A stretch of 64,000 bases of DNA from Paeniglutamicibacter kerguelensis (GCF_017876535.1 NZ_JAGIOF010000001.1:434001-498000), one strand, 5' to 3'; counted from the first letter of the stretch, positions 29,301 to 38,163 are shown. A program made the numbers and translations. The notes: generated by a model not told the origin, from the sequence alone.

Positions 29301-29743
29301 TGCCATCGCACCGGGCCGAGGTGCGCAACGCCACCGTGGCACCGGGGGAGGGGAGCCGGATGGTCGTGCTTTCCGAACGCGCCGATGCGGGTTGGTGGGC
29401 CACCCTTGACGGGGTTCCGCTGAAGCGGACGACCGTCGGGCCCGACAGTGCCGGGCTGGCCGGCACCGGGGCTCCGCAGTCGATGGCATGGGCCCAGGGA
29501 TTTGAACTGGGCACCCAGGGCGGCTCCCTGAACGTCGGCTACCACAGCCCGTTCAAGGTTCCGGTGGCCATCGCCCAATGGACGGTGCTGTTGCTGGCGC
29601 TGCTGCTGGCCATCCCGATTCCGCGCAGCCGCCGGTTCGCCACACGCCGACTGGATGAATACCGCACCCGCGGAAACGCCGAAAGCATCAACGAGCTCGA
29701 TCGCGGACTCCACGAAGCGCGAGCCAAGGAGAACAAGTCATGA
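26345..29743 (+). CDS. Giant membrane glycosyltransferase (GT2 domain plus polytopic membrane region)
   Basis: At least 1132 aa. Residues 1-230 form a GT2 domain: SHNGSAFLPRTLTALRDQT, HDDSVPELDALEKLL as the nucleotide-sugar DxD-like region, and FDPALPGLGDDMDLCWRNRLMGHRVVVVPQARMYH as the acceptor/ED motif. A long region with about 12 hydrophobic helices (350-760 and a final helix near 1080) flanks a large soluble segment, probably extracytoplasmic. The first canonical start, GTG 26345, cuts into the first beta-strand of the GT fold: the upstream codons read H-V-T-A-V before V-V-S-H-N-G, so a non-canonical start (such as ATT 26315) is possible. The stop overlaps the next ATG (ATGA). It probably works on a cell-envelope polymer; the product is unknown. 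Confidence 0.82.
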   Translation: MVSHNGSAFLPRTLTALRDQTRLIDRFVGVDASSSDDSEALLRKHLPSDASILSVAPHSFGRSVKAAVDSLGQPKAGRTEWLWLIHDDSVPELDALEKLLTVVEATESVTIAGCKQLDLDSPRRLLDVGLGVNEYAERVTLIEIDEVDQGQYDARTDSFAVTSAGMLVRRDVFEELGGFDPALPGLGDDMDLCWRNRLMGHRVVVVPQARMYHRAEVVRALAGPHETRRAEVFMRLKHAAAWKIPFLMLGAVFGGLYRFLDSVLAKDPAYAFGQLGATLRAVGSPLKLSRSRAAAAATRRVPRNSIARLLTDQSKVREHRKHMLESIDHAQVYGDGTGALTSQAPSGDSRNDFAALAAPARTSAFVSAILAVLGTLAVSLVGLRALIGAPAVAGGALLPLSTTAGEIFTNATAWWQNLGAGIPGGADPFDFLLWLGALLGGGNANGSAVVLTLLAMPLAALSAWLGLGAVTRSRAARMVGGLLWGLSPVLQVSLASGRAGAVLVHVAAPLLLMALLRTVGAAADTKSRAPWDEAQNISRPGFGGVPSWTAAASASLLLAAVAAASPALGLAMVLLIVLCAIPLGSRAKTLWWVPLPAFVFQLPLVISALGNPRAVLADPGLPLAFAPAPLWAQALGFPVDFDPWAVPAGFGFLSSGPWALVLALAIGAPLIVFAVLSLFKGGRKSALPRVLWLLGLLLLAGGYAASLVPTAVSGNSLVSPFNAPFVSGFLLAMLFAAALGLAALRREREEPAPAATADREGPTEDPARKAPAGALVVASSLMALAIVAGGANWVLSQDTRRDADQTSWGTTSALRAVAPRTLPATAADRGLGRYEDRTLVLAQGTDGAVSAALMNGAGTTADALSQVATAERLQGGLLNPQVRADDAAEKLIESTVAMLVSDSALDPRPSLASLGTGFVVLQENDATASALVAQLDSVPGLVPVGKTDAGWLWRVEQQNEVAGADNATDFTSRVRVTVNGQTAALLPSHRAEVRNATVAPGEGSRMVVLSERADAGWWATLDGVPLKRTTVGPDSAGLAGTGAPQSMAWAQGFELGTQGGSLNVGYHSPFKVPVAIAQWTVLLLALLLAIPIPRSRRFATRRLDEYRTRGNAESINELDRGLHEARAKENKS

Positions 29744-31722
29744 GCGAATCCCGTCGCGAACGACGTGAGGCCGAACGCGGATCCAAACGCCGCCGCATCT
29801 CACTGGGCAGGCCCGAGGCCGCCGAACAGGAACCTGCCCGCCAGGAACCCGCGGGACAGACCGTGGCCGGGCAGGGCCCGGAGACCCCGGTTCCCGCGGT
29901 CCGGGCTTCGGATCCTGCCGCCCCGGTGGCCGAGGAAAAGGCCGTTGGCGCGCCGGGCGCGGGGAACGCTGTCGACCAGGCGCCGGCCGGCAACGACGAT
30001 GCCGCCAAGCGCGAACCCGGCAAGGTTGAATCAGGCAATGGCGGATCCGAGAAGGACGAACCCGCCAAGGCGCTTCCCTCGAAGCCGAAGGCGCGGAACG
30101 CCGGGCGCGCGGCAAAAGCCGCCGCCGGGGGCCGCCCCAAGAAGGAACACACCGCCGGCCGCAAGGCCATGGGCGTTGCCGGATCCGTTGCGGTGCTCTG
30201 CCTGGGGGCCGCGGCCATCGCCGCCGGGTCCCTGTTTCCACCCGAGGTTCCGGCCCAGGGCGCAACAACGGAACTGACCACACTGCCGGCCGGCGACTCG
30301 CTGGCGACCTGCCCCGCCTCGGTGCGCCTGCTCAAGGGCGCAGGAAACGGGACGGATCCCGAGTTCGCCCCGGCATCGCACGAGGCCAAGTCGATGGTTG
30401 GCGCCGCGGCGCTCTCCGACTCCGCGGGCCGCATCCCGGGCGCGCAGCTGCTGGAAACCGACGGATCGGACGGGCAGCAATTGGCCCCCCGGCTCGACGA
30501 GGCCGAGGCCGCCACACTCACCGGCGCGGCCCAGGACGGATCCTCGGGGCGCAAGGGCGTGGTCCTGGGCGGCGTTTCCCACGACGAGCCGCTGAGCCTG
30601 CACACCCAGCCGTTGGGCGGGGTGCAGTCCCTGGGCGCGGCCGCCCGCTACTACACGGCCACGGATGGGGACCTGGCGGGCCTTGCAGCCGCGCCGTGCG
30701 CGGCCCCCGGCTCCGAATCGTGGATCGCCGGGGCCTCGACCACCGGCGGAACCACCTCGATCCTGCATCTGGTGAATTCCTCGGCGTCGGTGAGCCAGGT
30801 GCACATCGACCTGCGCGGTGCCGAGGGAATGATCCCGGCACCGAACCTGGAGTCGGTGGCGATCGCTCCGGGCGAATCGAAGTCGCTGGTCCTTGCCGCC
30901 TACGCGCCGAACGAGAAATCGCTCTCGCTCAAGGTCGTGTCATCCGGCGGCCGGGTGAACGCAACCATCCAGCAAAGCACCCTGCGCGGGCTGGTCCCGG
31001 GCGGCGTCGACTACCTGGTCGCCGGCACCCCGGCCGCCAACAGCCAGGTCATCCCCGGTGTATTCCTGCTTGACCCGAAGCAGGCCGGCGAGCTGGCGGG
31101 GTCCGCCGAGGATGCCGTTGCCGAGCTCCACGTGGCGGCAACCTCTGCGGAGGGGGCCACCGTCAAGGTCCGGGTCTTGGGCGCTTCGGGCGAGGTGGCA
31201 GTCCCCGGCGGCGGGGAACTGGTCGTCGCCTCCAACGCGACGGCACGGCTGCCGCTGACAGGTCTCCCGTCCGGGGCCTACACGGTCGTGGTCGAGGGGG
31301 ATTCGGCGGTGAGCGCGGCGGTGAAAATGGTGCGCGGAACCAAGGCCGGGGAACCGATGGACCAGGCCTGGGTCCCCGGCGCGGCACGGATCGGCAGCGA
31401 ACACCTGGTGGTCCTGCCGGAGTTCGGCAATGCGAAGCTGGTGCTCAACGCGCCGGCGGACAGCGCCACGGTCACCGTCCGGCCGCTGGGCAAGGACGGC
31501 TCACTGGGCGCGGAAAAGAAGATCGAACTCTCGGGTTCCAAGACGGTGACGTTGTCGCCCGGCGACCTGGGCTCGAACGTGGCGGCCCTGGTGCTCTCGG
31601 CCGGCGGCGCCCCGAGCTACGCGGCAACGGTCATCGAGGAAGGCCCCGTCGGCATTGCCGTGGTTCCGCTGGGCGACGCCCCGGTGGGACGCGAGGGCGT
31701 CCAGGTGCAGCTGCGCCACTAG
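29740..31722 (+). CDS. DUF5719 family protein, membrane anchored
   Basis: A 660-aa protein. The first 145 residues are a charged, Pro/Ala/Glu-rich cytoplasmic region, followed by one helix at about residues 147-170 (AMGVAGSVAVLCLGAAAIAAGSL). A large extracytoplasmic beta-rich part follows, with repeated motifs such as SILHLVNSSASVSQVHIDL, LLVAGTPAANSQVIPGVF and several V-K-V-R-V strands. This matches the actinobacterial DUF5719 family, which is found directly after this large glycosyltransferase. Start and stop overlap as ATGA at 29740-29743, implying translational coupling and probably a shared envelope function. No catalytic motif was seen. Confidence 0.82.
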   Translation: MSESRRERREAERGSKRRRISLGRPEAAEQEPARQEPAGQTVAGQGPETPVPAVRASDPAAPVAEEKAVGAPGAGNAVDQAPAGNDDAAKREPGKVESGNGGSEKDEPAKALPSKPKARNAGRAAKAAAGGRPKKEHTAGRKAMGVAGSVAVLCLGAAAIAAGSLFPPEVPAQGATTELTTLPAGDSLATCPASVRLLKGAGNGTDPEFAPASHEAKSMVGAAALSDSAGRIPGAQLLETDGSDGQQLAPRLDEAEAATLTGAAQDGSSGRKGVVLGGVSHDEPLSLHTQPLGGVQSLGAAARYYTATDGDLAGLAAAPCAAPGSESWIAGASTTGGTTSILHLVNSSASVSQVHIDLRGAEGMIPAPNLESVAIAPGESKSLVLAAYAPNEKSLSLKVVSSGGRVNATIQQSTLRGLVPGGVDYLVAGTPAANSQVIPGVFLLDPKQAGELAGSAEDAVAELHVAATSAEGATVKVRVLGASGEVAVPGGGELVVASNATARLPLTGLPSGAYTVVVEGDSAVSAAVKMVRGTKAGEPMDQAWVPGAARIGSEHLVVLPEFGNAKLVLNAPADSATVTVRPLGKDGSLGAEKKIELSGSKTVTLSPGDLGSNVAALVLSAGGAPSYAATVIEEGPVGIAVVPLGDAPVGREGVQVQLRH

Positions 31723-31732
31723 GCGGGCGAAC

Positions 31733-32257
31733 CTAGTCGCCGAACCCGTTGCCCCATCCCCGGTAGCCGGGGTCGATGTCCTGCGGGTCCATGGCCCACA
31801 GCTCGGCCAGTTGTTCGACGACCGCCGTGTGCACAAACTCGGCCAACTCGGCGGGGGCCGGGCAGGCCTGCTCGATGGGGCGCCGGTACACGGTGATGCG
31901 CTCGGGCCGGTCCGGGCGCCCCGGACGGCTGGTGGCCCACGGCACGCGCGTGCCGGTGGCCTGCGCCTTGGCCAGGACCTTGGCGTTGGGCACCAGCATC
32001 AGGCGGAAGTCGATGGCTGTCACCCGCTCGCTCCACCGGTCGGCCAGGCGTTCGGCGGATTCGACCAGCAGGTCCTCGAAGTGCTCCTCGCGGGTGCGCG
32101 AACCGGGCAGCCGCGCATCGAGCATCGGCCCGCGCCGCCCGCGCCCGTGGCGGTTGCGTTTGCGTGCGCTGAAACCGCGCCACGCACCCTGCTCGGAGCC
32201 CTGCCCGGGTTCCTCCGGATCGAGGGAATCTAGGTCGATCGACAGGTTTTTGTCCAT
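31733..32257 (-). CDS. Metallopeptidase family protein (zincin-like, motif not intact)
   Basis: A 174-aa protein with the layout of the PF06262 possible zinc-metallopeptidase family: a basic N-terminus, SRTREEHFEDLLVESAERLADRW, ITVYRRPIEQACPAPAELAEFVHTAVVEQLAELW, and the closing GNGFGD. The usual HExxH motif should fall in the VHTAVVEQLAEL segment, where only the first His and a later Glu are present, so zinc peptidase activity is doubtful. It converges with the DUF5719 gene with a 10-nt gap and is divergent from the DUF3499 gene. The equivalent location in mycobacteria (Rv3259, from memory) carries the same family. Confidence 0.75.
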   Translation of the reverse strand: MDKNLSIDLDSLDPEEPGQGSEQGAWRGFSARKRNRHGRGRRGPMLDARLPGSRTREEHFEDLLVESAERLADRWSERVTAIDFRLMLVPNAKVLAKAQATGTRVPWATSRPGRPDRPERITVYRRPIEQACPAPAELAEFVHTAVVEQLAELWAMDPQDIDPGYRGWGNGFGD

Positions 32258-32378
32258 GCCCCAAGACTAGGCCAGCCCGCGCTCCTTGGCAGCGCCTCGA
32301 CACCGCATTGACACTGCATTGACCCGGCCCGGCGGTGCGTCGAGGCAAACGCCGCGGAACCGGGTAGTCTGTCTAACC

Positions 32379-32777
32379 GTGGGATCTTCCAGACTTTGTT
32401 CACGTTCGGCGTGCCGTCAACCGGCCATTGCGACTTTGACGTATGTGTATGCCGACTCAACCGCAGTGTTGGGCCCGCTGGCCACCTATGCGGAGCCGCA
32501 TTGCTATGACTTGTGCGCCACCCATGCCGCACGCTTGACCGTGCCCCTGGGTTGGGAAGTGCTGCGTTTGGCATTGCCGAGCGAGGCGCCGTTGAGCAGC
32601 GACGACCTGTACGCGCTGGCACGTGCCGTGCGGGAAAAGGAAGCCCATGCCCCCGTCGAACCGGCCGGGGAAATCCCCGCCCCGCGCACCTCGCCCCCGG
32701 CGATCGAACCGGGCTCCGGCGCGCATTTGACGCGCAGGCACCTGCGCGTACTGCGTGAGGGGAACATGGAGCCCTAA
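32379..32777 (+). CDS. DUF3499 family protein
   Basis: A 132-aa protein with a zinc-ribbon-like cysteine set: LCSRSACRQPA at the N-terminus and HCYDLCATHAARL in the middle. The core ATLTYVYADSTAVLGPLATYAEPHC is highly conserved in the actinobacterial DUF3499 family of unknown function. The C-terminal 50 aa are Pro-rich and end in a basic helix. GTG 32379 gives the normal N-terminus; there is no obvious ribosome-binding site, so the transcript may be leaderless. The gene is ten bases upstream of the Trm112-like gene and in the same orientation as ahcY, forming a likely operon. Confidence 0.85.
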   Translation: MGSSRLCSRSACRQPAIATLTYVYADSTAVLGPLATYAEPHCYDLCATHAARLTVPLGWEVLRLALPSEAPLSSDDLYALARAVREKEAHAPVEPAGEIPAPRTSPPAIEPGSGAHLTRRHLRVLREGNMEP

Positions 32778-32787
32778 ACTGGGTTGC

Positions 32788-33006
32788 ATGTCGAATCTTT
32801 CCACTGAACTTTCCTCCCTGCTCCGCTGCCCCCTGACGGGCTCGCCGCTGGAGCAGTCCGGCGCCGCGCTGGTTTCCACCGGGACCGGCGAAAACAGCGA
32901 ACGCTACAGCTACCCGATCGTCGAGGGCATCCCGATGCTGTTGGCCCAGGAAGCCACGGAGATCCCCGCCGATACCGGGGCCGGCCCCGCGTCCACGGGG
33001 GAGTGA
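32788..33006 (+). CDS. Trm112 / UPF0434-like small protein
   Basis: A 72-aa protein of the Trm112p-like family. It contains the typical [12 protein letters not shown] start with a single Cys in place of the usual CxxC, and the conserved end [15 protein letters not shown]. Bacterial members are small folds of uncertain role, often next to metabolic enzymes or glycosyltransferases. ATG 32788 is chosen; the frame is open from 32755, inside the DUF3499 gene. It precedes ahcY by seven bases, so the two are almost certainly co-translated. Confidence 0.82.
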   Translation: MSNLSTELSSLLRCPLTGSPLEQSGAALVSTGTGENSERYSYPIVEGIPMLLAQEATEIPADTGAGPASTGE

Positions 33007-33013
33007 ACCGGCG

Positions 33014-34480
33014 ATGGGCATCGATTTCCGGGTCGCCGACCTTTCGCTGCACTCTGCCGGACGCCACCAGATCCGCCTGGCCGAGCATGAAATGCCGGGA
33101 CTGATGTCCCTGCGCACCGAATTCGCCGAATCCCAACCGTTGGCCGGTGCCCGCATTGCCGGGTCCCTGCACATGACGGTGCAGACAGCGGTGCTCATCG
33201 AAACCCTGGTGGCCCTCGGCGCGCAGGTGCGCTGGGCCTCCTGCAACATCTTCTCCACTCAGGACGAGGCCGCAGCCGCCGTGGTGGTGGGCTCCGGAAC
33301 CCCGGAAAACCCAGCCGGCGTCCCGGTGTTCGCCTGGAAGAACGAATCCATCGAAGACTACTGGTGGACCGCCGAACAGATCCTCACCTGGCCCGGGGCC
33401 GCCGAGGACCCGGAGCTGGGCCCCAACCTGATCTTGGACGACGGCGGGGACGCCACCATGCTGGTGCACCTGGGCGCACAATACGAGGCCGCCGGCGCGG
33501 TGCCCGGCCCCGGGGCCGCCGAAAGCCACGAGCACGGCATCGTGCTTGGGACCCTGCGGGCCACCCTGGCCAAGGACCCGGCCAAGTTCACGCGCATCGC
33601 CGGGCGCATCCTGGGTGTCAGCGAGGAAACCACCACCGGGGTCCTGCGCCTGAACCAGATGGCCGCCGCCGGCACGCTGCGCTTCCCGGCGATCAACGTG
33701 AACGACTCGGTCACCAAGTCCAAGTTCGACAACAAGTACGGCATCCGCCACTCGCTGCCCGACGGCATCATGCGCGCCACCGACGTGCTGATCGGCGGCA
33801 AGGTCGTTGTCATCTGCGGCTACGGGGACGTGGGCAAGGGCGCCGCGGAGGCCATGCGCGGGCAGGGGGCCCGTGTCATCGTCACCGAGATCGACCCGAT
33901 CTGCGCGCTGCAGGCCGCGATGGACGGCCACCAGGTGGCGCGGCTGGAGTCGGTGCTCGCCCGGGGCGACATCTTCGTGACCACCACCGGCGGCAAGGAC
34001 ATCATCACCGCGGCCCACATGCAGGGCATGAAGAACAAAGCGATCGTGGGAAACGTGGGCCACTTCGACGACGAGATCGACATGGCGGGGCTCGCCAGGG
34101 TTCCCGGCGTCCGCAAGGTGGAGATCAAGCCGCAGGTCCACGAATGGGTCCTCGACGCCGGCACCGGGGCGGAACGCTCCATCATCGTGCTTTCCGAGGG
34201 GCGCCTGCTGAATCTGGGCAACGCCACCGGCCACCCGTCGTTTGTGATGTCCAACTCCTTCACCAACCAGGTCATCGCCCAGATCGAGCTGTTCACCAAG
34301 GCCGGAACGGGCGCCTACGCCAACGGGGTCCATGTGCTGCCGAAGATCCTGGACGAGAAGGTCGCCCGGCTGCACCTCGCCGCCCTGGGCGTGGAACTGA
34401 CGGTGTTGAGCCCGGCCCAGGCCGCGTACCTGGGGCTCGATGCCGCGGGCCCGTACAAGCCGGAAACGTACCGCTACTGA
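33014..34480 (+). CDS. ahcY: Adenosylhomocysteinase (S-adenosyl-L-homocysteine hydrolase)
   Basis: A 488-aa NAD-dependent enzyme that splits S-adenosylhomocysteine into adenosine and homocysteine in the methyl cycle. The NAD-binding motif [24 protein letters not shown] is at about residues 266-289. Other conserved blocks are [47 protein letters not shown] and the C-terminal KPETYRY. The insertion near residues 150-190 ([17 protein letters not shown]) is the long-form feature found in actinobacterial enzymes. It follows the Trm112-like gene by seven bases and ends about 200 nt before the next gene. Confidence 0.95.
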   Translation: MGIDFRVADLSLHSAGRHQIRLAEHEMPGLMSLRTEFAESQPLAGARIAGSLHMTVQTAVLIETLVALGAQVRWASCNIFSTQDEAAAAVVVGSGTPENPAGVPVFAWKNESIEDYWWTAEQILTWPGAAEDPELGPNLILDDGGDATMLVHLGAQYEAAGAVPGPGAAESHEHGIVLGTLRATLAKDPAKFTRIAGRILGVSEETTTGVLRLNQMAAAGTLRFPAINVNDSVTKSKFDNKYGIRHSLPDGIMRATDVLIGGKVVVICGYGDVGKGAAEAMRGQGARVIVTEIDPICALQAAMDGHQVARLESVLARGDIFVTTTGGKDIITAAHMQGMKNKAIVGNVGHFDDEIDMAGLARVPGVRKVEIKPQVHEWVLDAGTGAERSIIVLSEGRLLNLGNATGHPSFVMSNSFTNQVIAQIELFTKAGTGAYANGVHVLPKILDEKVARLHLAALGVELTVLSPAQAAYLGLDAAGPYKPETYRY

Positions 34481-34686
34481 GCAACGGCCAGCCCGTCCCG
34501 GCCCGCCGCAAGGGAGGGCGAACCGGTGCCGTCCATCCGACACGCTGGGTCGCGAACGCCGCCGTGAACCGGGGGTTGGGCACTTGTCTCGATAGGCTTG
34601 CACTGTGGTGTGTTCCGGGCCCGGCAAGTATGCTTCAGCCCCTCGCACAGGCACGTCGCCAATTGTCATAAGTTGTGAGGGAGAAC

Positions 34687-36132
34687 ATGGCCGAGCAGGA
34701 CGAACCCCAGGCAGGTAATCCGGAGCCCCGGACGGCGCAACCGGCGGAATCGGGCGCAGGAGCAGCGGTTCTGGCCGCCGAGACCGCCAGGGTTCCGGCC
34801 AAGGCCGAGCCCATGCCACTGAGTGCTGCGGCCGCGGCCGCAGCGGCGAAGATCGAAGCGACAATCGCCGCCTCCCGTGCAGCAGCGACGGCCAAGGGAT
34901 CCGCGGCCACCCCGATGCTGCTTCCGGAGGTCGAGTCCCCGGTGGAACCCGTGGACGAGCCGGTCGAGCACCAGCTGCCCGCAACCCTCCCGGCGGCGCC
35001 GAACCCCGCCATCAGCGCCGCGGCCGCCGCGGCGTCCAACATCGCGGCCACCGCCGGCCCCGCACCCAAGGCGGCCTCAGCGGCCCCGGCCCACGACCCG
35101 CTGGAGATCGAGGACGTCATCGCCCAGATCCCCGTCGAACCACTGCCCGTGCCGGCCCGGCAGCAAACCCCGGCCCCGACTGCCCCGACACCTGCCGAGC
35201 CGACCCTGAAGGCCCCGGAAACCCGTGCGATGCCGAGTGCTGGCGCTGCCGGACCTGTCGCTGCAGGATCCGCAGCCGACGGCTCGGCCGCGGCAAGTGC
35301 TGCGCTGACGGCCTCCGCGGTCGCCGAGGCCCGCAACCGGGTCTTTGGCGCGTACACGCCGGTTCCGGAACCGACCCGTGCCGCCCGTGAGCGCCGTGCC
35401 GCACGCGAGGCGGCCCTCGGGGCAAAGCCGCCGTTGGCCCGGACCCTGCAGGTCCTGCTGGCCGTCGCCTACCCGTTTGTGTTGCTGATCCTGGCCATCC
35501 GGTTGATCGCCAGCCCCGTCTTCCTCTGGATCGCCTACCAGCGCCCCGGTTTCCCGGCTGACGGCTTCGGCTTCAGCACCGCGGACAGGATGACCTACGG
35601 TTCCTACGGCGTCGACTACCTGAACAACTTTGCGGGCCCCCGCTACCTCGGCGAGCTGCGTGACCCGCTGGGCAACCCGCTGTTCCTGAACACCGAGGTC
35701 CAGCACATGCTGGACGTCAAGAACGTCATCTCCACCACCTACCTGGCGGGCCTGCTGCTTGCGGTACTCGTGGTGGTGGCCCTCGTCTACCTGGGCAAGC
35801 GCTACGCCGGCGGCATCCGCCGCGGGCTCTTCGCCGGAGCCGTCGCCACCCTGGCGCTGTTCGCCGTGCTGTGCACGCTGGCGGCGCTGGGCTGGGAAGC
35901 CTTCTTCACCGGCTTCCACCAGGTCTTCTTCGCCAACGGCACCTGGACGTTCAACTACTCGGACACGCTGATCCGCCTCTACCCGCCGCAGTTCTGGGTT
36001 GACGCCGCGATCGCCATCGCGGTCCTGGTGGTGCTCACCTCGGCCGCCACGCTCCTTGCCACCTGGCCGACGGCCAAGCGCCGGGAGGCCTCTCGGCTGC
36101 GCCAGGAAGCCCGGGTCTTCGGGCTGAAGTAG
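34687..36132 (+). CDS. TIGR01906 (DUF1461) family membrane protein with long Ala/Pro-rich N-terminus
   Basis: A 481-aa protein. The first 245 residues are low-complexity Ala/Pro/Glu sequence (ASNIAATAGPAPKAASAAPAHDP, AAAAAAKIEATI). Four helices lie in the C-terminal half at about residues 253-275, 352-372, 381-402 and 438-460. The loop after the first helix, with YGVDYLNNFAGPRYLGELRDP and LNTEVQHMLDVKNVI, matches the TIGR01906 family, an integral membrane family of unknown function. ATG 34687 is preceded by GGGAG. The N-terminal tail is much longer than the membrane domain needs and is probably intrinsically disordered and cytoplasmic. A strong terminator follows. Confidence 0.82.
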   Translation: MAEQDEPQAGNPEPRTAQPAESGAGAAVLAAETARVPAKAEPMPLSAAAAAAAAKIEATIAASRAAATAKGSAATPMLLPEVESPVEPVDEPVEHQLPATLPAAPNPAISAAAAAASNIAATAGPAPKAASAAPAHDPLEIEDVIAQIPVEPLPVPARQQTPAPTAPTPAEPTLKAPETRAMPSAGAAGPVAAGSAADGSAAASAALTASAVAEARNRVFGAYTPVPEPTRAARERRAAREAALGAKPPLARTLQVLLAVAYPFVLLILAIRLIASPVFLWIAYQRPGFPADGFGFSTADRMTYGSYGVDYLNNFAGPRYLGELRDPLGNPLFLNTEVQHMLDVKNVISTTYLAGLLLAVLVVVALVYLGKRYAGGIRRGLFAGAVATLALFAVLCTLAALGWEAFFTGFHQVFFANGTWTFNYSDTLIRLYPPQFWVDAAIAIAVLVVLTSAATLLATWPTAKRREASRLRQEARVFGLK

Positions 36133-36165
36133 CAAGCAGGCCAAACAACGATTTGGCCAAACAGC

Positions 36166-36223
36166 GAGGGGCCGTGCCGGGTCCGGGGTTTTGATCCCCG
36201 GACCAGGCACGGCCCCTCTTTTT
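36166..36223 (+). terminator. Rho-independent terminator after the TIGR01906 gene
   Basis: GAGGGGCCGTGCC (36166-36178) pairs with GGCACGGCCCCTC (36206-36218). An inner stem GGTCCGGGG/CCCCGGACC continues it, and TTTTT follows at 36219-36223. This is the clearest intrinsic terminator in the window. Confidence 0.92.
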
Positions 36224-36254
36224 GTGTGCCTCTTTTCGCGCGCCTGTGCCGGAG

Positions 36255-38105
36255 CTAGCGCTGGTAAAGCTTGTCGATTTCCGCGGCGAACGAATCGATC
36301 ACGCTGCGGCGCTTGAGCTTCATCGACGGGGTCAGGTGCCCCGATTCCTCGGTGAAATCGTTCTCGAGCACCACGAACCTCCTGATGGTTTCCGCCTGTG
36401 ACACCGTGGTGTTTGCCGCGTCCACGGCGTGCTGCACCGTGGCGAGCACCAACGGGTGCGCCGCGGCCCGGGCCGGCGACAGCGGGGGCAACCCGTTGGC
36501 CTTGCACCACGGGCCCAGCTCGTCCGCGTCGAGGGTGACAAGGGCCGCGACGAACGGGCGGTTCTCGCCCACGACGACCACTTGGGAGACCAGCCGGGCG
36601 GAACGGACGTACTCCTCCAGCGGCCCCGGCGCAACGTTCTTGCCGCCGGCGGTGACAATGATGTCCTTCTTGCGCCCGGTGATGCTCAGGAACCCGGATT
36701 CGTCCAGGGCCCCGGTGTCGCCGGTCTTGAAGAAGCCGTCGGCGTCGAAGGCCCCGGCCGACGCCTCGGGGTTGTTGTGGTACCCGGCGAAGACGCCGAT
36801 GCCCTTGACCAGCACCTCGCCGTCCGGGGCGATGCGGATCGTGGTGCCCGGGATGGGGATGCCCACCGTGCCGACCCGCACGTCGTCGGCGAGGTTCACC
36901 GTGGCCGGAGCCGTGGTTTCGGTCAGCCCGTAGCCCTCCAGCAGGCCCAGCCCGGCGCCGCGGAAGAAGTGCGCCAGGTCCGGATTCAGTTCGCTGGCCC
37001 CGGAAATCGTGTAGCGGGCGTTCCCGCCGAGCACCGCGCGCAGCTTGGGGTAGAGCACCTTGTTGAACAGCGCGTGCTTGGCCAGCAGGACGGGGGAGCG
37101 GAAAACGCGCTCGCCGCGTCCGCGCGCATCGGCGGCCTTCGAGTATTGGATGGCAACGGCCTCGGCCTGGGCAAAGAGCGCGCCCTTGCCCGCGGCCTCC
37201 GCCGTTGCGAACGCCGTGGCGCGGATCTTTTCGAAGATGCGCGGGACGGCCAGCAGGAAGCCCGGCTTCACGGCCTTCATGTCCTCGACCAGCGTTGCCG
37301 CGGACGGGCTGTGGGCGATCGTCGACCCCGCGTGAAGGCAAACCTGTTGCACGGCGCGGGCGAAGACGTGGGCAAGCGGCAGGAACATCAGGGTGCGTTC
37401 CCCGTCGCCCAGGACCTTGGCCATGTGCGGGGCCAGGTTCACGGCGACCTCGGAAAAGTTCGCATGCGTCATCACGCAGCCCTTCGGGCGACCCGTGGTG
37501 CCCGAGGTGTACACGAGCGTTGCGGTGTCCGCGAGCCCGGCGATTCTCCGGGCGGCCTCCACCTCGACTTCCGAAACCACCGACGCGGCGCCCCGTTCCA
37601 GCAGGACCTGCAAGCCACGGGCCGGAATGGGGGAATCGGCCGTGTCGTCCGGCCCGGATTCGAAGGGCCAGATCGTGACCGGTTCGCCCAACGAAGCCAC
37701 CGCAGCCCGGACCACCCCCACACGCTGGGAATCCTCGGCAAACACGTGCCGGGCACCCGAATCGCGCAGGATCCATTCGACCTGGAAGGGCGAGCTTGTC
37801 TCATAGATCGGCACGGAGATGGCGCCGGCAAACCAGATCGCCTGCTCGGCCAGGGCCCACTCGTAGCGGGTGCGGGACATGATGGCCACGCGGTCCCCGG
37901 GCCTCACCCCGTCGGAAACGAGCAGCTTGGCCAGCGAGCGCACATCGGCGACGAAGTCGGCCGTCGACACGTCGTGCCAGCCGGTGCCACGCTTGACGCT
38001 GAACAGCGGGGCCCCGCCGCCGGATTCGAGCCTGTCCACCAGCAGCTGCGTGGTGTTGAACCCCGGGGGAAGGTCAATGAGTTTTTCGGTGCTTGCTTCG
38101 CGCAT
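36255..38105 (-). CDS. Long-chain fatty-acid--CoA ligase (FadD15-like)
   Basis: A 616-aa AMP-binding enzyme activating fatty acids to acyl-CoA by way of acyl-adenylates. The P-loop-like motif YTSGTTGRPKG is at about residue 200. The adenylate motif GYGLTETTAPATVN follows near residue 380, and the C-terminal subdomain motif GFLSITGRKKDIIVTAGGKNV contains the hinge and catalytic lysine regions. The overall organisation is that of FadD15 in mycobacteria. The start ATG 38105 is clear. It lies downstream of the pmt gene on the same strand with 90 nt between, which includes a small tandem repeat. Confidence 0.92.
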   Translation of the reverse strand: MREASTEKLIDLPPGFNTTQLLVDRLESGGGAPLFSVKRGTGWHDVSTADFVADVRSLAKLLVSDGVRPGDRVAIMSRTRYEWALAEQAIWFAGAISVPIYETSSPFQVEWILRDSGARHVFAEDSQRVGVVRAAVASLGEPVTIWPFESGPDDTADSPIPARGLQVLLERGAASVVSEVEVEAARRIAGLADTATLVYTSGTTGRPKGCVMTHANFSEVAVNLAPHMAKVLGDGERTLMFLPLAHVFARAVQQVCLHAGSTIAHSPSAATLVEDMKAVKPGFLLAVPRIFEKIRATAFATAEAAGKGALFAQAEAVAIQYSKAADARGRGERVFRSPVLLAKHALFNKVLYPKLRAVLGGNARYTISGASELNPDLAHFFRGAGLGLLEGYGLTETTAPATVNLADDVRVGTVGIPIPGTTIRIAPDGEVLVKGIGVFAGYHNNPEASAGAFDADGFFKTGDTGALDESGFLSITGRKKDIIVTAGGKNVAPGPLEEYVRSARLVSQVVVVGENRPFVAALVTLDADELGPWCKANGLPPLSPARAAAHPLVLATVQHAVDAANTTVSQAETIRRFVVLENDFTEESGHLTPSMKLKRRSVIDSFAAEIDKLYQR

Positions 38106-38163
38106 GAATGTTCCTGCTTGTCGGGGTGTTCTAAGTGAAGGGATGTGGCGGTCCGCGCCCTGC

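Noticed and set aside
33007..33013. SAH riboswitch upstream of ahcY
   Set aside because: Only seven bases separate the Trm112-like gene and ahcY, so there is no room for one, and the upstream operon leader shows no match.
32774..34984. A 736-codon minus-strand open frame across ahcY
   Set aside because: A GC-bias shadow: long antisense frames are expected opposite high-GC3 genes, and the amino-acid composition (Gly/His/Arg-rich) is not protein-like.
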